A stretch of 21,333 bases of DNA, from NCBI GenBank assembly GCA_030829675.1, contig JAURAE010000011.1, forward strand, positions 1-21,333, in the 5' to 3' direction. The translations under genes were made by a program, and so were the position numbers. This document shows, in pieces, positions 8,138 through 16,009 of the stretch (the stretch's first letter is position 1; each line of letters begins with the position of its first letter). This stretch comes from Schleiferiaceae bacterium. GTDB taxonomy: Bacteria; Bacteroidota; Bacteroidia; Flavobacteriales; Schleiferiaceae. Below the pieces are notes generated by a model. That model was not told where the DNA came from and ran no database searches. It worked only from the letters and a program-made list of their open reading frames with translations.

Positions 8138-8185
8138 TGTGTGGAAATAAACTATCTTAAGGCCACAACAAAACACTACCACATC

Positions 8186-8824
8186 ATGAATGAAACGTAC
8201 CGCAAGGTTTTCGAAAACAACAGAGAATGGATCAGGACAAACCTTGAAAAAGATCCAGATTTTTTTAAGCACTTAGCCAAAGGGCAAAGTCCGGATTTCT
8301 TGTATATCGGATGTGCGGATTCCCGCGTACCTGCGAATGAAATCATGGGTTTGGAGCCTGGAGATGTTTTCGTACACCGCAATATTGCAAACCTTGTCGT
8401 GAATACCGATATGAATGCACAAAGTGTCATTCAGTACGCGGTAGAGCACCTGAAAGTAAAACACGTGGTGGTCTGTGGCCATTACAATTGTGGTGGTGTG
8501 GCTGCCGCTATGGGGAATTCAAACTTAGGCTTGATCGACGGTTGGTTGCGTGAAATTCGCGACGTTTACCGCACTCATGCCGATGCTTTGAACGCTATCG
8601 AAGATCAGCATGATCGTTATAATAGACTCATTGAACTCAACGTGTTAGAGCAATGCTTCAATGTTATGAAAACGGCCTTTGTTCAAAAGAGCTACGCCGC
8701 GAATCAGTTTCCTCAAGTGCACGGCTGGGTATACGATCTTGCCAATGGGGAATTAGTGGATCTCGATTTTGACTTTGAAGGAAGTCTGAAGAAAATTCAA
8801 GAAGTCTACGATATCACAAAATAA
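8186..8824 (+). CDS. can: Beta-class carbonic anhydrase
   Basis: Interconverts CO2 and bicarbonate in the cytoplasm, feeding carboxylases such as PEP carboxylase and fatty-acid and purine synthesis. From the ATG at 8186 the protein has 212 residues. Zinc ligands C43 (CADSRVP, with the D45/R47 dyad), H99 and C102 (HYNCGG) fall within one residue of those of E. coli Can. VHRNIANLV, LGLIDGWLREIRD, ELNVLEQ and HGWVYDLANGELVDLD match type II beta-carbonic anhydrases throughout. An in-frame GTG at 8141 would add 15 residues not found in relatives, so ATG 8186 is preferred. The stop overlaps the ATG of the following epimerase gene (TAATG), indicating coupled translation. Confidence 0.96.
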   Translation: MNETYRKVFENNREWIRTNLEKDPDFFKHLAKGQSPDFLYIGCADSRVPANEIMGLEPGDVFVHRNIANLVVNTDMNAQSVIQYAVEHLKVKHVVVCGHYNCGGVAAAMGNSNLGLIDGWLREIRDVYRTHADALNAIEDQHDRYNRLIELNVLEQCFNVMKTAFVQKSYAANQFPQVHGWVYDLANGELVDLDFDFEGSLKKIQEVYDITK

Positions 8825-9609
8825 TGGGAGAACACCTCTTCTATGAAAATTCTTGGGGCGCCTTTACTGTAGCAAGTAGAGGCGCTTCTTTGTTGTCGTT
8901 GCAAATAGGAGGGAGAGAATTGCTTCACGATTTTGGCGATCAGTGGCACCAGTGGGCCGCTGGCGCTGTAATGTTCCCATTTCCAGTGCGCATGGCATCA
9001 GGGACGGTGATGGCATTCGAAGGAGCTGAGTATCATTGGCCCATCAACGATGAGAAACACCGGGCGGCGCTGCACGGTATTACACCTTGGGAGGAGTTTG
9101 AATTGGCCCAACTGCCCAGTGGTATACAGGCAAGCTGGAATTATGATGGCGCAAAAGAATATTATCCTTTTCCGTGCCGATTAACCATCCGCTATACTCT
9201 TGAGCAGAATGGTCTTACCCTTAGCGGACGTATAGATAATCTTGGCGAAGCAAATTTGCCTTTTCATATGGGGTGGCATCCTTATTTCAAGACCAATGCC
9301 CCAGCATTACACCCTGTGCCGACCCATCGATTAAAGAAGAATGAAGTAAGCCATCCGGGCGAAAAGATTCCTTTTGAAGGTTTTAATTGGACCGAAGAAG
9401 TGGACGGCGCCTTTTTAATGGAATCGGTCGAGCTTGGGGATGTTAATATCCAACCGCTATCCGCCATTACCCAGGTATTCCGACTTGCGGACGCCCCTTT
9501 TGTGGCTATTGAGCCGATCACAGGTCTAGGTCACCCAGATTTCCCTTGGCGCACTGTTCGGTCTGGAGAAACGGATGAGGTGGTGACAACTATTCGCGTA
9601 GGGAAGTAA
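8824..9609 (+). CDS. Aldose 1-epimerase family protein
   Basis: A 261-residue protein of the galactose-mutarotase fold, which interconverts alpha and beta anomers of aldoses (or, in the YeaD branch, hexose 6-phosphates). Expected residues are present: R56 in FPFPVRMASG, H84 in AALHG, the catalytic-base region MGWHPYFK with H152, and the acidic residue E230 in FVAIEPITG. There is no signal peptide, so it should be cytoplasmic. ATG 8824 overlaps the can stop by one base. The 3' end overlaps the converging GH32 gene by 20 nt. Whether it acts on free sugars or on sugar phosphates is not decided by sequence. Proximity to the GH32-fructokinase module may be coincidental, since it is on the other strand. 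Confidence 0.9.
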   Translation: MGEHLFYENSWGAFTVASRGASLLSLQIGGRELLHDFGDQWHQWAAGAVMFPFPVRMASGTVMAFEGAEYHWPINDEKHRAALHGITPWEEFELAQLPSGIQASWNYDGAKEYYPFPCRLTIRYTLEQNGLTLSGRIDNLGEANLPFHMGWHPYFKTNAPALHPVPTHRLKKNEVSHPGEKIPFEGFNWTEEVDGAFLMESVELGDVNIQPLSAITQVFRLADAPFVAIEPITGLGHPDFPWRTVRSGETDEVVTTIRVGK

Positions 9610-11032
9610 GGGTACCTTCTTTCAGTCCTTCGAATTCTAATTTGTTAAAGGGCTCTTTCGGGAAGAAGGTCGCCGTCATGGCAATTAGCCCGTCGTCGGC
9701 CAAGAGCTCAAGGCTCATAATATCTATATACATTTCGTAATCAGCACCGGTGGTTTTCCTAGGGCCCCTCATGATATTTTTAAAAGAAGGTTCGAAATCT
9801 ACCAATCCGCATTTGGAGCGGTCGATGTAAATGGAATCTACACTGGTCCAAATATCCAAGGTGTCGCCTGCAGCTGAAGTCAATTGTAGTGACCATTGCG
9901 GCTCCGCAGAGAAATTAATTCCAAAAGTATTGGCCCCACGAAGCCCCATCGTTGGTTCGAGATTGGCTTGGAAACCATTGCCGCCCTCCAGGCGGAACTG
10001 TTGTTTGATGTGGAATTGGCCGTCAAGTTCTACCAGAGATAATTCTCTCGGCAGGGTCATGCTACTGCGCCATTTGTAGGTAGGGACCACTTGGGCATAG
10101 TCCCAATTGCTCATCCAACCCATGAAGAGTTTCTTGCCGCGATCGGTAGGGGCGTTCCACCAGTTCACGCCGGCGTAATTATCGCGTCCCCAATCCATGT
10201 AGCGCTGGTCATCGTGCTCAGCAGTGTAGGCTGTTCCGTCCCAATGACCCACGAAGTATTGCGTGCCTGATCCGCCGTTTGGCGCGCCGCTGCCGATGCT
10301 AACAAGGAGGATGTCCTTGCGGATGCCTTCCTCTGTAGTGAGCGAAAAGAGCTCCGGGCATTCCCAGACGCCGCCGTGGTTGCCGTGTTCGCCTGAAAAT
10401 TGGCTTAACAGGGTCCAATCCATTAAATTTTCACTGCCGTAAAATGCAATTTCTTGACCCACCGTTAGGGCACATATCCACTGCGTACCGTCCCACATCA
10501 TCTTAGGGTCTCGGAAGTCTTTTAATTCTGGGTTAGGGAGGACAGGGTTGCCTTCGTAAAATTCATAGGTCATCCCACCATCAAGGCTGTAGCTGATGCC
10601 TTGGGTTTGTACGTCGCCTGGACGTTTGTGGAATGTGTACATGGCGATGATGGGAGGGGTGCTATCCACGGCCAAGCCGCTCACGTTAAGGGTGTCAATC
10701 ACTGCCGACCCGCTAAAAATGTAGCCCAGGGCCGTATCCGGATAAATAGCAATGGGGTGCTCGATCCAATGCAACAAATCTTTCGTACTCGCGTGTCCCC
10801 AATGCATAGGCCCCCACTGATTGCCCTCAGGGTAGTATTGAAAATACAGATGGTAGGTTCCGTCCTTATAAAACATCCCGTTTGGATCATTCATCCAATG
10901 CGCTTCAGGCGAAAAGTGATAGAGCGGGCGATATACCTCAGAGGTATCGGTACTCGAAGTTTGATTTGGATCCAATTCCGTTGGCGCGCATGCCGCACAA
11001 TACAGTAGGGCGGCTAGAATGAAATATCTCAT
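9590..11032 (-). CDS. Glycoside hydrolase family 32 beta-fructosidase, probable lipoprotein
   Basis: Hydrolyses beta-fructosyl bonds in sucrose, fructo-oligosaccharides, inulin or levan. A 480-residue protein of the usual two-domain GH32 size. The N-terminal hydrophobic stretch ends in a Cys-containing segment (LYCAAC, candidate lipid-attachment C15), followed by a polar Thr/Ser linker, so it is probably anchored outside the cytoplasmic membrane. Catalytic landmarks: WMNDPNG (nucleophile D49), RDPK (transition-state Asp D175) and WECPEL (acid/base E224). A beta-sandwich domain follows from about residue 345. It is the last gene of the MFS-fructokinase-GH32 operon; its ATG overlaps the fructokinase stop in ATGA. 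Whether it acts on sucrose or longer fructans, in exo or endo mode, cannot be read off. Confidence 0.94.
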   Translation of the reverse strand: MRYFILAALLYCAACAPTELDPNQTSSTDTSEVYRPLYHFSPEAHWMNDPNGMFYKDGTYHLYFQYYPEGNQWGPMHWGHASTKDLLHWIEHPIAIYPDTALGYIFSGSAVIDTLNVSGLAVDSTPPIIAMYTFHKRPGDVQTQGISYSLDGGMTYEFYEGNPVLPNPELKDFRDPKMMWDGTQWICALTVGQEIAFYGSENLMDWTLLSQFSGEHGNHGGVWECPELFSLTTEEGIRKDILLVSIGSGAPNGGSGTQYFVGHWDGTAYTAEHDDQRYMDWGRDNYAGVNWWNAPTDRGKKLFMGWMSNWDYAQVVPTYKWRSSMTLPRELSLVELDGQFHIKQQFRLEGGNGFQANLEPTMGLRGANTFGINFSAEPQWSLQLTSAAGDTLDIWTSVDSIYIDRSKCGLVDFEPSFKNIMRGPRKTTGADYEMYIDIMSLELLADDGLIAMTATFFPKEPFNKLEFEGLKEGTLTSLRE

Positions 11033-11898
11033 GAAGCGTCGATAAAGGCTATTAATTCGGTTTTGCTAATGAGCGGGTTAGCCCCTTCTTTGCTGGCGAC
11101 CATAGCGCCAAGGGCAGCGGCGTAATCTAGCGTTAGTTGCGGCTCCAATAGGTGGGAAATGCCAAAGAGCATGGCGGCTAGAAAGCTATCTCCAGCACCC
11201 ACGGTGTCTTTTACCGTTACTGGAAAGATCTTGCTCTGAAGTGTACCAAAACTATTTACCCAAAGCGCGCCTTGACCACCTTTCGTTACGATGAGTTCTT
11301 GGGTGCCGAATGTTTCGTGCATGGCTTCAAACCCCAACTCTGGATTAGAATCCAATGATAACCACTGGGCGAGCAATTCATATTCTTCTTCGTTCACCTT
11401 GACGATTTCTGTACCCGTAAGTAATTCTAGAATGCGATCTGAATCGATAAAGGGTGCTCGGAGGTTGAGGTCAAACACCCGCGTACTGGCTTGAGTTCTG
11501 AGCGTTTTTAGTGCCTGGTAGCTGTGCTTACTTCGAGTTGCTAAAGACCCGTGCAAGAGTAGATCGCCGGGCTCCCATGAAATTTCAGGCGTACCAATGA
11601 AATCCCAAGCGCTTGGCTCGTCAATGGTGTAGCGAACCTCCGAAGGATTAGAGGTGTCCACCGTGACCGTTCCAGTAGGGTGCTCGCTTATGGTGATGAA
11701 TTCAGTATTGACACCGCGCTCTTGTAGAATATCGAGCAGTGTCCCACCGCGCTCATCATCGCCAATAGCCGAAATGACGGCACTTTCTAGTCCCAAATTC
11801 TGTGCGTGGATAGCGACGTTCATGGGTGCTCCACCCGGCTTCGCGCCGCTTGGGAAGAGGTCCCACAATACTTCGCCAAAGCAATAGAGTTTAGGCAT
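11029..11898 (-). CDS. PfkB-family fructokinase
   Basis: Phosphorylates fructose, most likely to fructose 6-phosphate, with ATP in the cytoplasm. A 289-residue ribokinase-fold protein. PfkB signature 1 is seen as KPGGAPMNVAIHAQNLG (20-36), signature 2 as DTVGAGDSFLAAML with catalytic base D237. FDLNLRAP and VKVNEEEYELL are typical of bacterial ScrK-type fructokinases. It is preceded by an MFS sugar porter (8-nt overlap with its ATG at 11898) and followed by GH32 (4-nt ATGA overlap), which supports fructose over other sugars. A role on 2-keto-3-deoxygluconate is the main alternative within PfkB and is less likely here. Confidence 0.92.
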   Translation of the reverse strand: MPKLYCFGEVLWDLFPSGAKPGGAPMNVAIHAQNLGLESAVISAIGDDERGGTLLDILQERGVNTEFITISEHPTGTVTVDTSNPSEVRYTIDEPSAWDFIGTPEISWEPGDLLLHGSLATRSKHSYQALKTLRTQASTRVFDLNLRAPFIDSDRILELLTGTEIVKVNEEEYELLAQWLSLDSNPELGFEAMHETFGTQELIVTKGGQGALWVNSFGTLQSKIFPVTVKDTVGAGDSFLAAMLFGISHLLEPQLTLDYAAALGAMVASKEGANPLISKTELIAFIDAS

Positions 11899-13222
11899 CT
11901 TTCGAGGTTAATTGGTCTTGCAATTCCTCCAAACTAACACCCTTTGTTTCCGGCATCATGAAATGCGTAAATAAGAGCTGCAGTACCATAAAGGCTGCGA
12001 AGAAGGCGAATACAGTCCATCCTGGGAACGCTTCGATCACTACCTCACCGAGCATGGTGATCAGTGCGGCGAACACCCAGTGCGTTCCTGTGCCCCAAGC
12101 TTGACCGGCCGCGCGTACGCTGTTCGGGAAGATTTCGGAAATGAATACCCAAATGACCGCGCCTTGACCTACTGCATGGGAAGCGATGAACGTGAGAATG
12201 AAAAAGAGGTTGAACCCTGCAGAAGCTTCAGTTTTGAACCCATAGGCCACCATCGCCAGAGAGATAATGTAGCCTACGGAACCGATGTACATGAGCGACT
12301 TACGCCCCATTCGATCGATTAAATAGAGACCTACAAAGGTGAAGATGAGGTTGGTTCCGCCGATAGAGATAGAGGAGAGGAGGGAGTCCGACGAGGCGAA
12401 TCCCGCGTTCTCCAAAATTACCGGTGCGTAGTACAGGATGAAGTTGATTCCGCTCAATTGGTTGAAGAAGGCAAGTAAGAAGGCTAAAAGTAGGCTCTTG
12501 TTGTATTTGCCGCTGAAGACCCCTTTGCGGCTGCTTTCCTCTGAGGTGTGGTTTTTTATAGCGTCCAATTCCGCTTGCGCTTTACCCCCATCACCATGAA
12601 TAAGTTGCAGGGTAGCGAGGGCTCCTGCTTCGTCCTTTTGTTGGACCACAAGCCAGCGAGGAGAATTGGGCACCCCAAAAATCAATAGGCAATATAAAGC
12701 GGCAGGAATGGCTTCTACACCCAGCATCCAGCGCCAGTCGCTATTGCCGCCAACGCCGTCGAGGAGGTAATTCGAGATGAAGGCGATGAGGATTCCGAAG
12801 ACAATATTGAACTGGTACAGCGCTACGAGTCGACCGCGTGATTTCGCGGAGCTGATTTCACTTATGTAGGTGGGGGCAGCGACCGTAGAGGCCCCGACTC
12901 CGACGCCTCCGAGGAATCGGAAAAAGGAGAACATATAAGGATCAGTGGCTAACCCAGAGCCCAAGGCACTTACTAGGTAAAGTACGCCTACCCAAATGAG
13001 GGTTTTCTTACGGCCTATTCGTTTAGTTGGAATACCCCCGGCTAAAGATCCAAGCACCGTGCCCCAAAGCGCCATCGACATGATGAATACGCCATGAAAC
13101 CAAGCGGAGGTTTGCCAAAGTTCTTTGATGGGTGCATTTGCACCAGAGATTACGACAGTATCAAAACCAAACAAGAAGCCGGCTAAGGCCACCGTCAGGG
13201 ACCAATTCCAAGTTTTGTTCAT
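11891..13222 (-). CDS. MFS sugar porter family transporter (probable fructose/sucrose uptake)
   Basis: An inner-membrane H+-coupled or facilitative sugar transporter of the XylE/GLUT-like sugar porter family, 443 residues with 12 predicted helices. Family marks: NWSLTVALAGFLFGFDTVVISGA in helix 1, RIGRKKT after helix 2, RFLGGVGVGASTVAAPTYISEI with the following RGR, PNSPRWL before the central loop, QLSGINFILYYAP in helix 7, DRMGRKS, and PETKG near the C-terminus. I use the ATG at 13222. The longer frame starts with GTG at 13246, inside an inverted repeat. First gene of the sugar module, 46 nt after the tolC-like gene on the same strand. The substrate is inferred from fructokinase and GH32 downstream. 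Confidence 0.92.
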   Translation of the reverse strand: MNKTWNWSLTVALAGFLFGFDTVVISGANAPIKELWQTSAWFHGVFIMSMALWGTVLGSLAGGIPTKRIGRKKTLIWVGVLYLVSALGSGLATDPYMFSFFRFLGGVGVGASTVAAPTYISEISSAKSRGRLVALYQFNIVFGILIAFISNYLLDGVGGNSDWRWMLGVEAIPAALYCLLIFGVPNSPRWLVVQQKDEAGALATLQLIHGDGGKAQAELDAIKNHTSEESSRKGVFSGKYNKSLLLAFLLAFFNQLSGINFILYYAPVILENAGFASSDSLLSSISIGGTNLIFTFVGLYLIDRMGRKSLMYIGSVGYIISLAMVAYGFKTEASAGFNLFFILTFIASHAVGQGAVIWVFISEIFPNSVRAAGQAWGTGTHWVFAALITMLGEVVIEAFPGWTVFAFFAAFMVLQLLFTHFMMPETKGVSLEELQDQLTSKDA

Positions 13223-13228
13223 TTCAGA

Positions 13229-13246
13229 GTGAGTTAACGAGCTCAC
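13229..13246. promoter_or_regulatory. Inverted repeat just upstream of the sugar porter start (possible operator)
   Basis: GTGAG (13229-13233) and CTCAC (13242-13246) form 5-bp inverted arms around an 8-bp core in the short gap before the sugar-porter ATG. The position suits an operator for the sugar module. No regulator for sugars is encoded nearby, and arms this short occur by chance. Confidence 0.25.
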
Positions 13247-13268
13247 AATGTAATGAAATATTTTGCCC

Positions 13269-14648
13269 CTAGTATGCCGCGCTGAGCTGCATCCAATAGG
13301 CCCAGGTTTGACCCAATTCCGCTTGTAATTTCGCCCGTTGGATTTGCGCTTTGGCGAAATAACTGGTGCGTAAGTTGACCTTGATTAATTCGCTATCGCC
13401 GAGCACCAGTTTTTTCTGCTCTGCTTGAAGCAACAGGAATACGGACTCTTGGTTGGCAACGCTCGCTTTGACAGCGGATTCTAGTTGAAGTAATTGGGTG
13501 GCTGTACTGCTCAGGGCATTGTTCCACTGATTCTCAATGGCTGAACGCTCCCATTGGAAGTTTTCGAGTTGAAGGTTTTGGCTCTGCGTATAGCCTCTTC
13601 CTTCCCGTAAGAACAATGGGATGCCAAGTTTGGCCTTCACCAACCGATTGTTTGCGTCGAAATCCCCTTGGCTAGGCAACGCTCCAAAATTACCGGGCAG
13701 CAAGTAGGCACCGCCCACGGCAATGGTAGGTTTGAGGTATTCACGGGCCAATTGTCTTTTGAGCCGCAACTGCTCTTCTTTTTGATCGTTGTAGGCCCAG
13801 AGTGGGTGCTCATTGCCCAACACGGTAGTTTCCATTTGCCTCGGCAATTCCGCAGAGGGTCGGACATAGGGTTGAAGGACGACAGGGATTTCCTCGGCCG
13901 ACCAAAGCCAGTTGCTCAAATCATATAAGGCCTTGACCGCCTTGCTCTGTGCGCTGTAGAAATCCGTTTCCCAGGTGCTGACTAAGGCTCGGGCGTCCAA
14001 AGTGTCCATCGCGGAGGCATCGCCAGCCTCAAAAGCACTAATGGTAAAGGCATAGACTTCTATCGCGGCTTGCCACGCTACTTCATTAGCCTCAACATTT
14101 TGGTCTGCTTCAAACCACTTCCAATAGGATTGGACGGCTTTGGTCAATAGTTCGTTGCGGTACAATTCTGCCTCTGCGGCACTAAGTTCGACTCCGGCTT
14201 TTGCCAAAGCAAGATCGGTGCGGCGTGCGTCTGTCAATAATCCTCTACCCAGGTTGATCATACCACCGACGGCAAACAAGCCCTCGGGCGGGAGTTTGTC
14301 TTGAGGATTGGTATAGAGTCCATCGATGCTATTCCAATCCAGTTGGAATTGGACCGGGCTGGCCGTCGTACTGCTCAGTTGAACTCCAGGTCTACGATAG
14401 TATTGCTCTCCGTTGAATTCTTTACTGGCTAATGTACCGCTGATATAAGGGTCGAACGCACCGCGAGCCTTTCGTAGTTCGGCTTTAGCAATGGGAAGTT
14501 TATTCCCCACAGCTTTCAAGAGCGGGTGGTTTTGGTCTACCCATTGAATGAATTCACCGACCGTCAGTACGCTATCGGCCTCCTTGATCTGGGCTGAAAG
14601 TGTGGCTGAGAAGAAGTAGAGGCCAATAAAGAGAAAACGCTTCGCCAT
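13269..14648 (-). CDS. TolC-family outer-membrane export channel
   Basis: Outer-membrane end of a tripartite export system. 459 residues: a signal peptide (1-19, ending SATLSAQ), then two OEP-type halves made mainly of long alpha-helices with Gln/Glu/Ala-rich heptads. Examples are LALAKAGVELSAAEAELYRNELLTKAVQSYWKW in the first half and LQLENFQWERSAIENQWNNAL plus VFLLLQAEQKKLVLGDSELIKVNLR in the second. The last motif, with G-D/E-S-x-L-x-V-N-x-R, is typical of TolC homologues. A beta-strand-rich early part (FDPYISGTLASKEFNG) fits the barrel. ATG 14648 overlaps the adaptor stop by one base. Last gene of the TetR-ABC-HlyD-TolC operon. Confidence 0.9.
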   Translation of the reverse strand: MAKRFLFIGLYFFSATLSAQIKEADSVLTVGEFIQWVDQNHPLLKAVGNKLPIAKAELRKARGAFDPYISGTLASKEFNGEQYYRRPGVQLSSTTASPVQFQLDWNSIDGLYTNPQDKLPPEGLFAVGGMINLGRGLLTDARRTDLALAKAGVELSAAEAELYRNELLTKAVQSYWKWFEADQNVEANEVAWQAAIEVYAFTISAFEAGDASAMDTLDARALVSTWETDFYSAQSKAVKALYDLSNWLWSAEEIPVVLQPYVRPSAELPRQMETTVLGNEHPLWAYNDQKEEQLRLKRQLAREYLKPTIAVGGAYLLPGNFGALPSQGDFDANNRLVKAKLGIPLFLREGRGYTQSQNLQLENFQWERSAIENQWNNALSSTATQLLQLESAVKASVANQESVFLLLQAEQKKLVLGDSELIKVNLRTSYFAKAQIQRAKLQAELGQTWAYWMQLSAAY

Positions 14649-16006
14649 TATTTCAACTTGAGTTTTGGTTTGTCCAATTTCTCTTTGGCTTGCACCGGCT
14701 CATAGTAGTCTGGTGGGAAGGTGTTGAGCTGACGCCACATTTCGTACCAAACCGGTACGGTGTTTAGAAGCGCGATTCCTCTGGCACCGGTTCCGGCGCG
14801 TAAATTCTGCGGCCATTCCTCGCTGGGCGCGACTAATATGCGGTATTTGCCATTCTCATTGGTGATTCGATCGATGGCAATGACCGTACCGCTAAAGGTG
14901 CCATAGCTGGTGTTTGGCCATCCTCTGAAAACGATGGCAGGCCAACCGTCGAATTGGAACATAACCTGGCTTCCTTCATGAATCAAAGGCATGTCCATGG
15001 GGCTGATGTAGAGTTCAACGGCCAATTCGTATGCGGTAGGCACGATAGTGGCCAAGGGAGTGCCCTCTTTTACCGTTTCGCCAATACCTTGCATAGTAAC
15101 TTTCGCTAGCATTCCGGTTTGTGGGGCAAGGATATAGTAATAGCCGCTGCGCACTTGGTAGTTGCGCAAGGTGTTTTGGAGCTTCGCGAGTTCACCTTGG
15201 CTGGCGGCTAGAGCGCCCTGAGCCGTGGCGAGTTCGCTTTGTGCTTTCGAAATTTTCTCGAGATAAGCATTGCTGTTGTTGCCCAATTCTAATTTTGCGT
15301 CGAGCTGCTTGTTTTTGCTCATTTCCCACTTCTGCTGTGCCTCCTGAGTTTTTGCTCTGCTTTGAGCCAATTTGATGCGGTACTGTTCTACTTCAGTTCG
15401 ACTTTTAAGACCTTGGTTGAAAAGTTGCTCGAATCGTTCTGCCTGGTCTTGTGCGACTTTTAAATTTTGAGCTTCAGCCGTATAGTTTGAAGAATCTGCT
15501 TGCGCAGCAGCACGGGCAGCCTGAAGTTTAAAGGTTAGGCTTTGTGCGCTGATTTCTTGATTAGTGCGTAAGGTTCTTACCAACGACTCTAATGCACTAA
15601 CCTTGGCTACATAGCTTGATACGCCATCTTTCTTTGCATTTAATTGTTCTATGGTACGGGCGATGAGCTCAGGATCAAGGTATTCGTTTTTAATTTCCTG
15701 AAGTCTTGCTATCGTGTCGCCTTTTTCTACGAGGTCTCCTTCCACAGCATACCATTGTGCGATTTGGCCTGCAATAGCGGCTTGAATCTCGCTAGGTCGC
15801 TGCTCGGGCTGGCGCATGGTGACGGTGCCTTTTGCCTGAATATTTTGGGTCCAAGGCAAGAATAGCCCTCCTAAACTGATTAAGGCAGAGATGAAAAAGG
15901 TGCGCTTCACCTTTGGGCCGATGAAAGGATTGTTCAGCTTCTCGAAGCTCTTGTATCGCTTTGTGTCTAATCGGTCGTTAATTCTATTCTTCGAAATATT
16001 TAGCAT
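14648..16006 (-). CDS. HlyD-family periplasmic adaptor (membrane fusion protein)
   Basis: Links the inner-membrane ABC exporter to the TolC-type channel. 452 residues. One membrane helix (about 36-52) follows a cytoplasmic N-terminus. The first half of a biotinyl-lipoyl-like domain is at 72-103 (IAGQIAQWYAVEGDLVEKGDTIA). Residues about 110-295 form a long Ala/Gln/Lys/Glu-rich coiled-coil hairpin. The lipoyl second half is YYILAPQTGMLAKVTMQGIGETVKEGTPLATIVP, followed by beta-barrel sequence around GSQVMFQFDGWPAIVFRGWP. Starts 3 nt after the ABC stop and overlaps the TolC ATG. The long hairpin suggests a wide periplasmic span, as in drug or peptide exporters. Confidence 0.92.
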   Translation of the reverse strand: MLNISKNRINDRLDTKRYKSFEKLNNPFIGPKVKRTFFISALISLGGLFLPWTQNIQAKGTVTMRQPEQRPSEIQAAIAGQIAQWYAVEGDLVEKGDTIARLQEIKNEYLDPELIARTIEQLNAKKDGVSSYVAKVSALESLVRTLRTNQEISAQSLTFKLQAARAAAQADSSNYTAEAQNLKVAQDQAERFEQLFNQGLKSRTEVEQYRIKLAQSRAKTQEAQQKWEMSKNKQLDAKLELGNNSNAYLEKISKAQSELATAQGALAASQGELAKLQNTLRNYQVRSGYYYILAPQTGMLAKVTMQGIGETVKEGTPLATIVPTAYELAVELYISPMDMPLIHEGSQVMFQFDGWPAIVFRGWPNTSYGTFSGTVIAIDRITNENGKYRILVAPSEEWPQNLRAGTGARGIALLNTVPVWYEMWRQLNTFPPDYYEPVQAKEKLDKPKLKLK

Positions 16007-16009
16007 GGC

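Noticed and set aside
8141..8185. N-terminal extension of carbonic anhydrase from a GTG start
   Set aside because: The 15 extra residues have no counterpart in type II beta-carbonic anhydrases, whereas ATG 8186 places the zinc ligands at the expected positions.
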